Positions 54,401 through 63,353 are shown, counted from the stretch's first letter. The stretch: DNA of 64,000 nucleotides from Calothrix sp. HK-06 (GCF_001904745.1 NZ_MRCD01000008.1:1-64000); one strand, 5' to 3'. Notes: generated from the sequence alone by a model not told the origin. Made by a program: numbers and translations.

Positions 54401-55396
54401 TTACTTGGTTTGAAAGATATTTTGCACCATCTTTTTATCTAAGCTCGCGGCAATTTTATCTAATTCTTCAACTTCTGCACCCGAAAGTAACCAACCAATG
54501 GCGCCTATATTTTGTTGTGCTTGTTGTGGAGATTTGGCGCCTGGTATTGGTATAGTACCTTTAGCGATGCACCAATTGATAGCAATTTGAGCTAAAGTTT
54601 TATTTCTAGCTTGGGAAATTTCCTGCATACAGTCTAATAAAGGTTTCATCCCCGGTAAGATTTGTCTACAAGCTAAACCCCGAATACCTTTGGGATATGA
54701 ACTTTCAGAATATTTTCCGGTAAGTAACCCCAAAGCTAATGGACTATAAGCAATTATTTTTATACCAAGCTCATCACAAACTTCTTTCAACCCTAACTCA
54801 GTCACAGGATAAGTTGATAATAAAGAGTACTGAACTTGGAGCGTAGTAATTGGTACTCCTCGCTCAGTGAATAATAATTTATGCGCCCATTTTAAACGCT
54901 TTGTTCCATAATTAGATAATCCTACACCTCTGACTAATCCTTGCTCATATAAATCTGCCAACCCGTTGAGAAGTGCAGGTTCTTGCCAAGGTGCATAATT
55001 TGCAGTTGACCAATGCATTTGCACTAAATCAATATTTCTACCAAGACGTTTTGCACTTATCTTACCAGCAGCGACCATCGACTGACGGGTCAACCTCCAA
55101 GGATAAGCAGCAAGTTTAGTTGCTATACAGATATTTTCTTGATTGGCACCGTTTGAGTTTGTAGAATATGCTTGAGAGAACTGTCCTAAAAGTTGTTCGC
55201 TGCGACCATTAAGTTTACCAGTTCCGTAAGAATCACCTGTATCGAATAAAGTAACACCGTTTGAGACACACAAGTTAAAAACGGCTTGTAAATCATTGTC
55301 CATAGAAGTATCATATCCCCAGAGCAAGCGGTTTCCCCATGCCCAAGTTCCGCACCCCATTATTGGCAAAGTAATTTGGCGTCGTAACATTGCCAA
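54401..55396 (-). CDS. Aldo/keto reductase
   Basis: 331 residues. The barrel has the catalytic set FDTGDSYGTG (Asp, Tyr), ICIATKLAAYPW (Lys) and VQMHWSTAN (His). Cofactor binding is by IPIPGAKSPQQAQQN, the NADP-binding loop. It reduces an aldehyde or ketone; the substrate is unknown. The end is truncated-looking but normal for the family. It is followed at 34 bases by the tsaB gene upstream on the same strand, so the two could be co-transcribed. Confidence 0.9.
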   Translation of the reverse strand: MAMLRRQITLPIMGCGTWAWGNRLLWGYDTSMDNDLQAVFNLCVSNGVTLFDTGDSYGTGKLNGRSEQLLGQFSQAYSTNSNGANQENICIATKLAAYPWRLTRQSMVAAGKISAKRLGRNIDLVQMHWSTANYAPWQEPALLNGLADLYEQGLVRGVGLSNYGTKRLKWAHKLLFTERGVPITTLQVQYSLLSTYPVTELGLKEVCDELGIKIIAYSPLALGLLTGKYSESSYPKGIRGLACRQILPGMKPLLDCMQEISQARNKTLAQIAINWCIAKGTIPIPGAKSPQQAQQNIGAIGWLLSGAEVEELDKIAASLDKKMVQNIFQTK

Positions 55397-55430
55397 AACC
55401 AGTAATTATAGAACAAATAACATTTTACCT

Positions 55431-56060
55431 TTAATTATCCACAGGATGTTGTCCATAAAATGGTAAAGCTTCTGACCAAATAGGGCGCCGACCTTGTTGC
55501 CAATCAGAATAAGCAAGTTGTAAAATACTCGTTACCGTTGCTGCTAACCCAGATTTTGCTTCTACTAAGTTATAAGAATCAAAGCTAGCTAATTTAGACT
55601 GCCAAGCTTCAGGTGTAAATACGGTATCGTTCAGCAATGTATTTATTCCTGCTTTATCAGATATGTTTTTATATACTGCTCCAAATAGCTGTCCTCGTTG
55701 TGCGGGCATTTGTACTGCAATAATATCTGTATCTGATTTCTCATTTCTCTTCATCTTCGCAACTGCTGCCAAAGTAGAAATAGCAAACACAGGTATATTC
55801 AACTGTTGTCCTAAAGTACGTGCAGCAACCATACCGATGCGTGTCCCTGTGAAACCACCAGGACCTTTGGCAACAGCGATAAATGCGATATCATTCCAAG
55901 TTTGTGGTTTGATAAACTCCATTAAATAAGCGTGTAAATGACTTGATAACTCACGTTCTAAGTTCCAAACCTGAGAACGTGTATCAATAGAATTACTTAT
56001 CGCTAAACCTAATTCGGGTGTAGTAGTATGTAGTGCTATGCCGTATTTGTTTGCTTCCAT
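55431..56060 (-). CDS. tsaB: tRNA threonylcarbamoyladenosine biosynthesis protein TsaB
   Basis: 209 residues from ATG 56060; the frame continues to a TTG five codons earlier. The ASKHA-type fold opens with YGIALHTTTPELGLAI and has AKGPGGFTGTRIGMVAARTL, the TsaB signature (Gly replaces the usual Ser in GPGSFTG), and FAISTLAAVA. TsaB scaffolds TsaD in making t6A37 in ANN-decoding tRNAs. It lies upstream of the aldo/keto reductase. Essential in most bacteria. Confidence 0.9.
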   Translation of the reverse strand: MEANKYGIALHTTTPELGLAISNSIDTRSQVWNLERELSSHLHAYLMEFIKPQTWNDIAFIAVAKGPGGFTGTRIGMVAARTLGQQLNIPVFAISTLAAVAKMKRNEKSDTDIIAVQMPAQRGQLFGAVYKNISDKAGINTLLNDTVFTPEAWQSKLASFDSYNLVEAKSGLAATVTSILQLAYSDWQQGRRPIWSEALPFYGQHPVDN

Positions 56061-56090
56061 CGAGTTACACGCCAAATTTTGATAACGTAG

Positions 56091-56251
56091 GGTGCGTGAC
56101 GCTACTAAAAAACTTCAACGTAGCTACAAAACGTGTGGTGTCACGCACCAGTTCATTATTTTAACAAATATTTATGATGTCATAAATATTTAATGATGCG
56201 TAACGCTACTAAATTATTTGCTTCATTTAAGTATTTTCATGGCGTTACGCA
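56091..56251. repeat. Two nested palindromic repeats of the GGTGCGTGAC family
   Basis: GGTGCGTGAC (56091-56100) pairs with GTCACGCACC (56140-56149). TGCGTAACGC (56197-56206) pairs with GCGTTACGCA (56242-56251). Both occupy the gap between tsaB and the IF-3 gene. I see no gene in 56061-56483. Confidence 0.6.
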
Positions 56252-56483
56252 CCCTACTTATACCTACAATAAAATGAAACCCCGATTATTTTGCGAATAA
56301 TACTTAGAAAAAGCGTAAATTTCAAAATAATGATACAAAAATCTCAAATTAGGCGCCGCTCATATCTAAAATTGTAATAATATCTTTACATACTTCTATT
56401 TGCCGAATTCCTAAAAAGTATAAATAGCAAGGTAGGATAACCCACCTTACTATTAAATTAGACGATTTTGGATTTATATTAAT

Positions 56484-56972
56484 TTAAGCGGGAATAACTT
56501 GAACAATCAAAGAACGCTTATCGAGAGATTGAACTTTTCCGACTTGGGTGAGGTCACTAACGATACGGTCAAGCATTTTTCCTGCTAGTTCACGGTGCTG
56601 ATTTTCGCGACCTCGTAAACGGATAGCAAATTTTACGGAATCACCTTTACTCAACCACTCAGCAGCTTGCTTGATGCGTAATTCGTAATCCGCTGCACCG
56701 ACATTTGGACGGAAGCGAACTTCCTTTACCGTTGGTCTGGAACTGTTGCCTTGACGTTTTTTCTTTTGATACTGAAGCTTGCCGTAGTTTATAATTTTCG
56801 CAATTGGAGCTTCTGCTCCTTCCGAGACTATAACTAAGTCTAATTCTAGACTTTCGGCCAACTCTAAAGCTTCGCGAGTATCCATAAGACCACGGTTATT
56901 ATTTTCGTGGTCAATCAAGAAGACTTTAGGCGCCCTGATTTGCGAATTAATTTGTTGTTTTTGAACTACGAT
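56484..56972 (-). CDS. infC: IF-3 family translation factor, apparent ATC start
   Basis: About 162 residues. The family order is INSQIRAPKVFLIDHENNNR, TREALELAESLELDLVIVSE, AKIINYGKLQYQKKKRQ, VKEVRFRPNVGAADYELRIK, IRLRGRENQHRELAGKML. There is no ATG or GTG; a TTG at 56993 has no ribosome site. AGAGAGGT ends 7 bases before an in-frame ATC at 56972, the likely start. infC genes elsewhere use AUU or AUC starts, which IF-3 itself controls. The sequence looks divergent from the usual cyanobacterial IF-3, so this could be a second copy. Confidence 0.8.
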   Translation of the reverse strand: MVVQKQQINSQIRAPKVFLIDHENNNRGLMDTREALELAESLELDLVIVSEGAEAPIAKIINYGKLQYQKKKRQGNSSRPTVKEVRFRPNVGAADYELRIKQAAEWLSKGDSVKFAIRLRGRENQHRELAGKMLDRIVSDLTQVGKVQSLDKRSLIVQVIPA

Positions 56973-57204
56973 AACGATTACCTCTCTGTTCAACTAAGTA
57001 AAAATAAGTAATACCAACATAGCACATGCTTATTATACCTTTCATCCGACTTGGGGCTGAAACGTTGATTTTTCGTAGCTTACCCACTAAAAAAATCATT
57101 AATTATTATGTAGGGTGGGTAAAAGCCTTTATTATCCACCAATAGAACCCTTTACTCATCTGCTTTCACGCACCATTTAGTAGAGTTCACTATTAGAAGA
57201 TTAG

Positions 57205-58215
57205 ATGATGAAAATTTTAGTTACGGGTGGTACAGGTTTTCTGGGTAGAAGACTGGCAGAAAGATTAAATTCTGTTAACCCCAGTGTAGAGGTAACAGTG
57301 CTTGGTCGCAACCGAGAAGTTGGGAGACAGTTAGAGACGCAAGGGATAAAGTTTTTAGCTGCTGACATTCGTGATGCGGATGCGGTGTTAGCTGCTTGTA
57401 AACGTCAAGAATATGTATTTCACTGTGCAGCGTTATCTTCTACCTGGGGTAAATATAAAGATTTCTATAATATAAATGTAGTTGGAACCCGAAATGTAAT
57501 CAGGGGATGTGAAATTTATGAAATTCAGCGACTAATCAATGTATCTACGTCAAGTGTGTATTTCAAGTACTCTCATCGTGTTAATTTGACTGAGACTTCG
57601 GTTGTATCCCCAATAAATACTTATGCGCTGACCAAGTTCATGGCAGAAAACCTTATTAATAAAGTTTTTCATCGGGGTTTGTCGGTGATAACGATTCGAC
57701 CGAGCGCTATTTTTGGTTGTGGTGATACTATATTATCCAGGCTTATTGGCGCCAGTCAAAAAGGCATACCGTTAATTAACGATGGTAAAGCTTTGATTGA
57801 CATGACTTATATAGATAACGTTGTTGATGCACTATTATTATGTCAAACGGCGCCCAAAACGTTATCTGGTAAAATTTTTAATATTAGCAATCATCAACCA
57901 ATATCTTTAATTAACTTATTAAAAGTACTTTCGGAAAAAATCGGGTACGAGTTAAAATTAAGGCCAGTACCTTACTTACTAGCGGATAAAATCGCACAAG
58001 CTTTAGAATTTACATCAAACAGAGTTTTATTCGGGAAAAAACCGATATTAACTCGATATGAGCTATTAGTAATAGCTTTTAGTCAAACCCTTGATATCAC
58101 CCCAGCTATCGAAGAATTGAAATATCAACCTCGTATTAGTTTTGAAGAAGGATTAGAGATTTTTTGCCAAAACTTTAAATTTAAGCATGAGAATAATCTA
58201 AATTCCAAAACCTAG
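57205..58215 (+). CDS. NAD-dependent epimerase/3-beta-hydroxysteroid dehydrogenase-like protein
   Basis: 336 residues. The extended SDR fold begins ILVTGGTGFLGRRLAERL (TGGTGFLG cofactor motif). The catalytic set is NVSTSSVYF (Ser) and TYALTKFMAEN (YxxxK). It has a substrate domain with VVDALLLCQTAPKTLSGKIF. Likely substrates are nucleotide sugars or sterol-like lipids. Its last 35 bases overlap the 3' end of the alpha/beta hydrolase gene on the opposite strand. Confidence 0.9.
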   Translation: MMKILVTGGTGFLGRRLAERLNSVNPSVEVTVLGRNREVGRQLETQGIKFLAADIRDADAVLAACKRQEYVFHCAALSSTWGKYKDFYNINVVGTRNVIRGCEIYEIQRLINVSTSSVYFKYSHRVNLTETSVVSPINTYALTKFMAENLINKVFHRGLSVITIRPSAIFGCGDTILSRLIGASQKGIPLINDGKALIDMTYIDNVVDALLLCQTAPKTLSGKIFNISNHQPISLINLLKVLSEKIGYELKLRPVPYLLADKIAQALEFTSNRVLFGKKPILTRYELLVIAFSQTLDITPAIEELKYQPRISFEEGLEIFCQNFKFKHENNLNSKT

Positions 58216-58918
58216 TTATTTCTTTAGCTACTGTGTCTGGGTAAAAGTGGTGGAAGAAGTGACCTCCTTGTGGACATTGCCACAAACGTATGGTTGGAGA
58301 AGCTTGTTTTGTAGTGTCGTCGGATGAAAATAAATTTTGCCAACCTTGAATTTGTTGTAGGTCTACAATTACATCATCCTGGCAACCACAAACTAACAAA
58401 GGTACTGATACGGGTATTGGTGGAATACTAGCGTGGCCGTAAAGCGAATGAGGTGATGCAGAATTATTTAAATCTCTATCGAGCATCGTAATTAGTTTTT
58501 GACAAGCACATTCGTTTTGATAGCCAAATAAAGTCTGAACCATATGTTTTAATATAAATTCACGACTACAGGGTAAGAGTTTACGTTGAACGTAGTAATG
58601 CGAATGCCAATCAATACCTGGATTGACTCCTACAGATAGCAGCGTTAATGATTTTACTCTTTCTTTATGTTCTCGTGCGTAGAGTAATCCTAGCAATCCA
58701 CCGATACTATGACCAATCAAATTAACAGGCTTTTTACGTGTTTTTAAATAATCATGTAATAGGGTGACAGCAACAGCAAGTGAATTAGGGTCATCTGGTT
58801 TTTGATGATATTCCCATTGATCAATGGATGTTTGACGAGATAAATGACGTAACAATGCATTATTGAAATATTTTAGCTCTGGACTTGTCGTTAACCACAA
58901 TGTATCTGGTGTAGTCAT
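58181..58918 (-). CDS. Alpha/beta hydrolase
   Basis: 245 residues. The nucleophile elbow is NLIGHSIGGLLGLL with Ser, the acid is probably Asp in LLVCGCQDDVIV, and the catalytic His is in QGGHFFHHFY. The start SPELKYFNNALLRHLSRQ looks like the beginning of the hydrolase core, and the length fits small esterases. The substrate is unknown. Its end overlaps the convergent epimerase. Confidence 0.85.
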   Translation of the reverse strand: MTTPDTLWLTTSPELKYFNNALLRHLSRQTSIDQWEYHQKPDDPNSLAVAVTLLHDYLKTRKKPVNLIGHSIGGLLGLLYAREHKERVKSLTLLSVGVNPGIDWHSHYYVQRKLLPCSREFILKHMVQTLFGYQNECACQKLITMLDRDLNNSASPHSLYGHASIPPIPVSVPLLVCGCQDDVIVDLQQIQGWQNLFSSDDTTKQASPTIRLWQCPQGGHFFHHFYPDTVAKEITRFWNLDYSHA

Positions 58919-59007
58919 TATAATTATGTTTAATAACTTGTTTTTATCAAGTAAGGTAGGCAGTGTCCACCATACGTATTATACTCCAAACTCTTTTTTG
59001 AGTTGAG

Positions 59008-59619
59008 CTACCCATTGTAAAATCCAAACCTCTCTTTGATTTGAGCTACCCAAACTCTGATACGCTCGATACTAAGCTCAGGTTGATTATCTTCATCAAT
59101 GGCAAGTCCAACAAAATCTCCTTGAATAGAAGCTCTAACCCCATTACTAACGTGAATGACTTGAGACTCTACCAAAGCTATGGAACCATTACTCAATTCA
59201 ACAGGTTTAAAATTAATTAAAGCTTTCGATTCTTCAAACTGATAACCTTCAGTAGACCAAGAACCAACTCGTATACCTCCCAAGGAAGTAATTTTGGCAG
59301 CTAATATACCCATTGCGTCAACAAAGTTACGTGGATATTCTACTTGATCCCCTAAACCAAAATAAGCAACCTTTTTGCCTCTAAAGTTTATATCATCAAG
59401 TTTTGGAAAGAATATTTCCCAATCATGCTGCAATTTCCCAAAACCCCAAGTTGGAGAACCGATAATCAAATTATCGTAGTCTGCAAAATCTTGCTCGGTA
59501 GCTTCTGCCATGCAATGCAAATCGATTAAACCTTTGCCAAATTCGTTCCGAATAAGTTCAGCGATGGCATCAGTGTTACCCGTTGTACTGCCGTAAAACA
59601 GTCCAATTTTTGCAGACAT
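59008..59619 (-). CDS. isiB: Flavodoxin, long-chain with 30-residue insertion (IsiB-like)
   Basis: 203 residues from ATG 59619 (GGGAG upstream). The FMN phosphate loop is GSTTGNT at 10-16. Further signatures are SPTWGFGKLQHDW, AYFGLGDQVEYP and FVGLAIDEDNQPE. Cyanobacterial flavodoxins are usually about 170 residues; here an extra segment lies at about 136-165 (FKPVELSNGSIALVESQ region) before FVGLA. It replaces ferredoxin when iron is scarce. It is divergent from a Fur-family gene, with an AT-rich palindrome between that may bind Fur. Confidence 0.9.
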   Translation of the reverse strand: MSAKIGLFYGSTTGNTDAIAELIRNEFGKGLIDLHCMAEATEQDFADYDNLIIGSPTWGFGKLQHDWEIFFPKLDDINFRGKKVAYFGLGDQVEYPRNFVDAMGILAAKITSLGGIRVGSWSTEGYQFEESKALINFKPVELSNGSIALVESQVIHVSNGVRASIQGDFVGLAIDEDNQPELSIERIRVWVAQIKERFGFYNG

Positions 59620-59754
59620 TGTATCTCCCAATTGTGACTTAGATTTACTGCTATTTGTTGCAAATAATAATCAACTAGTATTGAGATTACACCAAAATTG
59701 AAATTATTGCAAAAAATTGCAAATTTACTCTATTAGTTATTTAGCATATCTCTT

Positions 59755-59777
59755 TTATTGAAAATATATTTCAATAA
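59755..59777. promoter_or_regulatory. Candidate Fur box between flavodoxin and fur
   Basis: TTATTGAAA, ATATA, TTTCAATAA is a perfect inverted repeat, AT-rich like iron-responsive Fur operators. It lies between the divergent flavodoxin and Fur genes, 135 bases from either start, so it could serve both. The match to the 19-base Fur consensus is loose. Confidence 0.45.
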
Positions 59778-59908
59778 TTTTGTAACAAAACTTAAAATCA
59801 TTTGTCAATAAAACTTTTTATTGCAAATCGAAGTAATAGGGAATAGCATGATAAATGTAGAGATGCAACAGGTTTGGTGCCTAAGTACCATATATACAAG
59901 TAGTGACT

Positions 59909-60427
59909 ATGAACACATCAGGTTCTCTCAAATCGGAACTAAATGCAAAAGGCTGGCGTTTTACTTCTCAGCGCGAAGTAATACTACAGGTTTTTGAGAA
60001 TCTTCCTCAAGGAAGCCATTTAAGTGCAGAGGAAGTACATGAATTATTAGCAAAGCGCGAAGAAAGAATAAGTCTATCAACAATTTACCGGACTCTAAAG
60101 CTAATGACTCGGATGAAAATTTTACGCGAGTTAGAGCTAGCAGAAGTACATAAGCACTACGAGTTAAATACCAATTCTCAAATGAATCATCACCACACGG
60201 TGTGTATTCAATGCAACATGACTATTGAGTTTGAAGATAGCTCAGTAATGAAACAAGCACTAAAGCAGGTACAAAAAGCTGGTTTGGATATGCTTGACTG
60301 TCAGTTAACAATTCATACAGTATGTCCAGAAGCGATAAGAAAAGGATGGCCTGCGATGCTCCCGAATGATTGGGTTTGTGCGCGTGCTATTCAGCAGAAC
60401 GAGAAAGCTAAATCAGAAATCAAGTAA
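59909..60427 (+). CDS. Fur-family transcriptional regulator (FurA-like), paralogue 2
   Basis: 172 residues from ATG 59909; a GTG two codons earlier is possible. It resembles the gene at 22532 throughout: SLKSELNAKGWRFTSQREVI, LSTIYRTLKLMTRMKI, HHHTVCIQC. It too has CPEAIRKGWPAM and an extra NDWVCARAI tail in place of a second CxxC. Located beside flavodoxin, a classic FurA target, it probably controls iron starvation genes, perhaps its own divergent partner. It is followed by an ACP-phosphodiesterase-like gene at 50 bases. Confidence 0.87.
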   Translation: MNTSGSLKSELNAKGWRFTSQREVILQVFENLPQGSHLSAEEVHELLAKREERISLSTIYRTLKLMTRMKILRELELAEVHKHYELNTNSQMNHHHTVCIQCNMTIEFEDSSVMKQALKQVQKAGLDMLDCQLTIHTVCPEAIRKGWPAMLPNDWVCARAIQQNEKAKSEIK

Positions 60428-60477
60428 AATATACTAAGATGTTTATAGTTCAACATAGTTCAGCATAAATAATAAAA

Positions 60478-61059
60478 ATGAACTGGTTAGCGCATCTACT
60501 ATTGTCCAAACCGGACATTGAAAGCCGCTTAGGTAACTTACTAGCCGATTTGGTTAAAGGAGTAGAGCGCGAAAAACTAAATGACCAAATTAAACTAGGT
60601 ATAAAACATCATCAAATTATTGATGCTTTTACTGACTCACATTTAATAGTTCATCGTAGTAAACAACGAATAAGTTCAGTATACAGACGTTTTGCTGGCA
60701 TATTAATAGATGGATTTTATGACCATTTTTTAGCCAAAAACTGGTGCATATACTCAAGCCAGCCTTTAGATAATTTTACAACAGAAATATACGAATCATT
60801 TTTAGCTTATCCTGAACCATTACCAAACTACGCCAATCAAGTTATTACACAAATGGCAAAAGAAGATTGGTTAGGAAGGTATCGTAATTTGGAAGGTATT
60901 GAGTATTTATTAATTAGATTATCTAATAGACTATCACAAAGATTAAAAAATAAAACTGAAATTAGACTAGAACCAGCAATAAAAGAACTTACAAATAATT
61001 ACGTCGAACTAGAAAACGATTTTTTAGAATTTTTCCCTCTCTTAATAGATATTCATTAA
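60478..61059 (+). CDS. ACP phosphodiesterase-like protein (AcpH family)
   Basis: 193 residues. It opens MNWLAHLLLSKPDIESRLGN, then LLADLVKGVE and HHQIIDAFTDSH, the metal-binding His/Asp pattern, and ILIDGFYDHFLAKNW with the second Asp/His set. These are the features of acyl-carrier-protein phosphodiesterases, which remove phosphopantetheine from ACP. The name is from homology only, as many such proteins are untested. It could be co-transcribed with the Fur gene before it. Confidence 0.85.
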   Translation: MNWLAHLLLSKPDIESRLGNLLADLVKGVEREKLNDQIKLGIKHHQIIDAFTDSHLIVHRSKQRISSVYRRFAGILIDGFYDHFLAKNWCIYSSQPLDNFTTEIYESFLAYPEPLPNYANQVITQMAKEDWLGRYRNLEGIEYLLIRLSNRLSQRLKNKTEIRLEPAIKELTNNYVELENDFLEFFPLLIDIH

Positions 61060-61144
61060 TAAATTTAAAATCGCTCATTGTAGAGATGCAATACACCCTT
61101 TTGAGAAACTACAAATCTTTAGGCATATCTAAGGGAATTATATA

Positions 61145-61600
61145 CTATACTAAATTATTAACAATCTCCTCAAAATCTTTTACTTTTATACCTTGTGCTT
61201 CAAACTGCGAGATATGATTAAGATTAGTTGTAACTATCATGACTTCATCAAACTTATTTAATTGCATAATAGCTTGTGCAGCAATTATTACATCCCCATC
61301 TAGACTATCATTACTTGCTGTGGGGCGCCCTTGTTTTCTAATTATTGACCAAAGTTCTGCTGCTTTTTTCATTGTCGGTGAGTCTAAAGGTATTAGGCAA
61401 TTGTCAATTAAATTATTTAATCGATTAATACTTTTTGTTTTTCCTGCTCTTAATAGCTCACGTCGCAATTCATAATCAGCAATCTCTGGTACAAGCAATT
61501 CAACTTGTAGTCTTAGCACCCATTCGGTAACTTTTGGGTCTGGTTTAGGATGTGTAACTCGTCCCAAAGGACTTGTATCTAATAGGATAACCTTTGCCAT
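61145..61600 (-). CDS. PIN-domain nuclease (VapC-like toxin)
   Basis: 151 residues. Acidic metal residues are visible: VILLDTSPLG (first Asp), the E of IADYELRREL, SNDSLDGDVIIAAQA (third) and VTTNLNHIS towards the end, the order of VapC-type RNases. It lies third in a minus-strand operon, 9 bases after a 77-residue gene that itself overlaps a 39-residue gene. Toxin action by RNA cleavage is inferred. No usual VapB is recognised, so one of the small proteins may be the antitoxin. Confidence 0.85.
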   Translation of the reverse strand: MAKVILLDTSPLGRVTHPKPDPKVTEWVLRLQVELLVPEIADYELRRELLRAGKTKSINRLNNLIDNCLIPLDSPTMKKAAELWSIIRKQGRPTASNDSLDGDVIIAAQAIMQLNKFDEVMIVTTNLNHISQFEAQGIKVKDFEEIVNNLV

Positions 61601-61609
61601 TTAGGTTGT

Positions 61610-61843
61610 TTAAATAGAAAAACGATTATTTTTTAAACCTTCCTTAATTAAAGGATATGTTTCTTTATCATAGTCTGAATCATCTTTAGACCATTGTTCA
61701 ACTAAACTTTTTATTCGTTCTAAAGAATTAGTTTTACTGTTTTTTTCAATATTCTTTTGCCTCATTAGTTGAACGTATATTGCAGCAAATAATGGACTTA
61801 TTTCATTGCTGAGATGAGATATTACATCTTGATTGCCATTCAC
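61610..61843 (-). CDS. Small acidic protein of the PIN module, antitoxin candidate
   Basis: 77 residues from GTG 61843, whose start overlaps the stop of the preceding small gene by four bases (GTGA). The N-terminal half is helical (ISHLSNEISPLFAAIYVQLM), the C-terminal half charged (LVEQWSKDDSDYDKETYPLI). No DNA-binding motif is obvious. It could neutralise the PIN protein by binding its active site. I do not recognise a family. Confidence 0.65.
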   Translation of the reverse strand: MNGNQDVISHLSNEISPLFAAIYVQLMRQKNIEKNSKTNSLERIKSLVEQWSKDDSDYDKETYPLIKEGLKNNRFSI

Positions 61844-61959
61844 GTCACATATTTTTTTTCAATCAATTCATCAACCTTAACACTGACTTCCAGTAATTGT
61901 TCTAAAGTTAATGTATTTAGTTGTTGACTAAGGTTTTCTGAGGATGATGTTTCTAGCAT
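61840..61959 (-). CDS. Very short protein of the PIN module (39 residues)
   Basis: The ATG at 61959 opens a 39-codon frame: MLETSSSENLSQQLNTL onwards, LEQLLEVSVKVDELIEKKY, ending TGA within the next gene's GTGA start. The overlap shows translational coupling. It is likely helical and amphipathic. It may be an antitoxin piece or an assembly partner of the 77-residue protein. It was too short for automated tools and I know no relative. Confidence 0.5.
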   Translation of the reverse strand: MLETSSSENLSQQLNTLTLEQLLEVSVKVDELIEKKYVT

Positions 61960-62147
61960 AATATCATAATATATAAGTTTACTCTATTAATTATTTTAAG
62001 TGATTTACCACGGATACGGCGCCTTCTTCTCTCCTATTCATAGGCTTTTCCCGAAAATAGTACAAATTTGATTGAATTTAGATTAAGTTAAGTAAAGTAT
62101 CGTATGTCGTGAAAGGTTCAGTTTGGTCAAGAAGTGAGAATCTCGCA

Positions 62148-63353
62148 ATGTTTGAACAAGTAAAACCTAGCTATTCAGTCGCTTGGACTAACAAAATTGC
62201 CGAAGTACCGCAAGCTGCTTGGGATGCTTTAGCAATGCCATTAAAGACTCCGTTTTTGGAGTGGGAATGGCTAAACAACTTAGAAGTGTCGGGTAGTGCA
62301 ACGGGACGTAACGGTTGGTTGCCAAATCATTTGACTATTTGGCGTAACAAAACTTTAATCGGCGCCGCTGCATTATACCTCAAAGGGCATAGTCAAGGTG
62401 AATTTGTATTTGACCATCAATGGGCTGATTTAGCACAGCGCATTGGTGTAGAGTATTATCCAAAACTATTGGGGATGACACCATTTACACCAGCAGAGGG
62501 ATATCGATTTTTAATAGACAGGGGTGAAGATGAAGAAGAAATCACAGCTATAATGCTGCATGAAATCGATAAGTACTGTACCAAGCACCGTATCGCAACA
62601 TGCAATTTTCTTTACGTTGACCCCGAATGGCAATCGATTGTGGAACGTCAAGGTTTCACTCCCTGGTTACATCATAGTTTTATTTGGCAAAATTTAGGTT
62701 TTAACACTTTTGATGATTATTTAGGGGTATTTAACGCAAACCAGCGTCGCAACATTAAACGCGAACGTAAAGCTGTAGAAAAAGTTGGTTTACGCTTACA
62801 ACCTCTAACAGGGGATGATATTCCTAAATCATTATTCCCGTTAATGTACGAGTTTTATGCTGACACCTGCGATAAGTTTGGCTGGTGGGGTAGTAAGTAT
62901 TTGACGAAGCGCTTCTTTGAGTCGTTACATGCACACTATCGTCATCGTGTTTTGTTTATGGCAGCTTACAGCGAACAAAATGACCGTATACCTGTGGGAA
63001 TGTCGTTTTGTTTATATAAAGGTGATAGGATGTATGGTCGTTATTGGGGGAGTTTTCAGGAAATAGACTCTTTACATTTTGACGCTTGTTATTATTCACC
63101 AATCGAATGGGGAATTTCTCAGGGTATCCAACTGTTTGACCCTGGTGCTGGTGGACGCCATAAAAAGCGTCGTGGTTTTCCGGCAATGCCTAATTATAGC
63201 CTACATCGCTTCTACAACGCGCGCTTACAGCAAATTTTACGTCCTTATATTAGCGAGGTTAACCAATTAGAACAGCGCGAAATAGACGCAATTAATGCTG
63301 AGTTACCTTTTAGTCAAAAAAATTCGCCCGGTGAATCGGAACAAAAAGTATAA
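62148..63353 (+). CDS. FemAB-like/DUF482 peptidyl or N-acyltransferase
   Basis: 401 residues from ATG 62148; the frame runs back to a GTG at 62109 without a ribosome site. The PF04339-type order is PFLEWEWLNNLEVSGSA, LPNHLTIWRNKTLIGAAA, DPEWQSIVERQGF, NFNANQRRNIKRERK-type FNANQRRNIKRE and FDPGAGGRHKKRRGF. It is a double GNAT-fold protein that may add an amino acid or acyl group to a cell-wall or small molecule. It stands alone on the plus strand. Confidence 0.85.
   Translation: MFEQVKPSYSVAWTNKIAEVPQAAWDALAMPLKTPFLEWEWLNNLEVSGSATGRNGWLPNHLTIWRNKTLIGAAALYLKGHSQGEFVFDHQWADLAQRIGVEYYPKLLGMTPFTPAEGYRFLIDRGEDEEEITAIMLHEIDKYCTKHRIATCNFLYVDPEWQSIVERQGFTPWLHHSFIWQNLGFNTFDDYLGVFNANQRRNIKRERKAVEKVGLRLQPLTGDDIPKSLFPLMYEFYADTCDKFGWWGSKYLTKRFFESLHAHYRHRVLFMAAYSEQNDRIPVGMSFCLYKGDRMYGRYWGSFQEIDSLHFDACYYSPIEWGISQGIQLFDPGAGGRHKKRRGFPAMPNYSLHRFYNARLQQILRPYISEVNQLEQREIDAINAELPFSQKNSPGESEQKV

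Noticed and set aside
57847-61324. A 3.5-kb gap without GGCGCC
   Set aside because: With about 100 sites in the window, one gap of this size can be expected by chance; the genes there look native.
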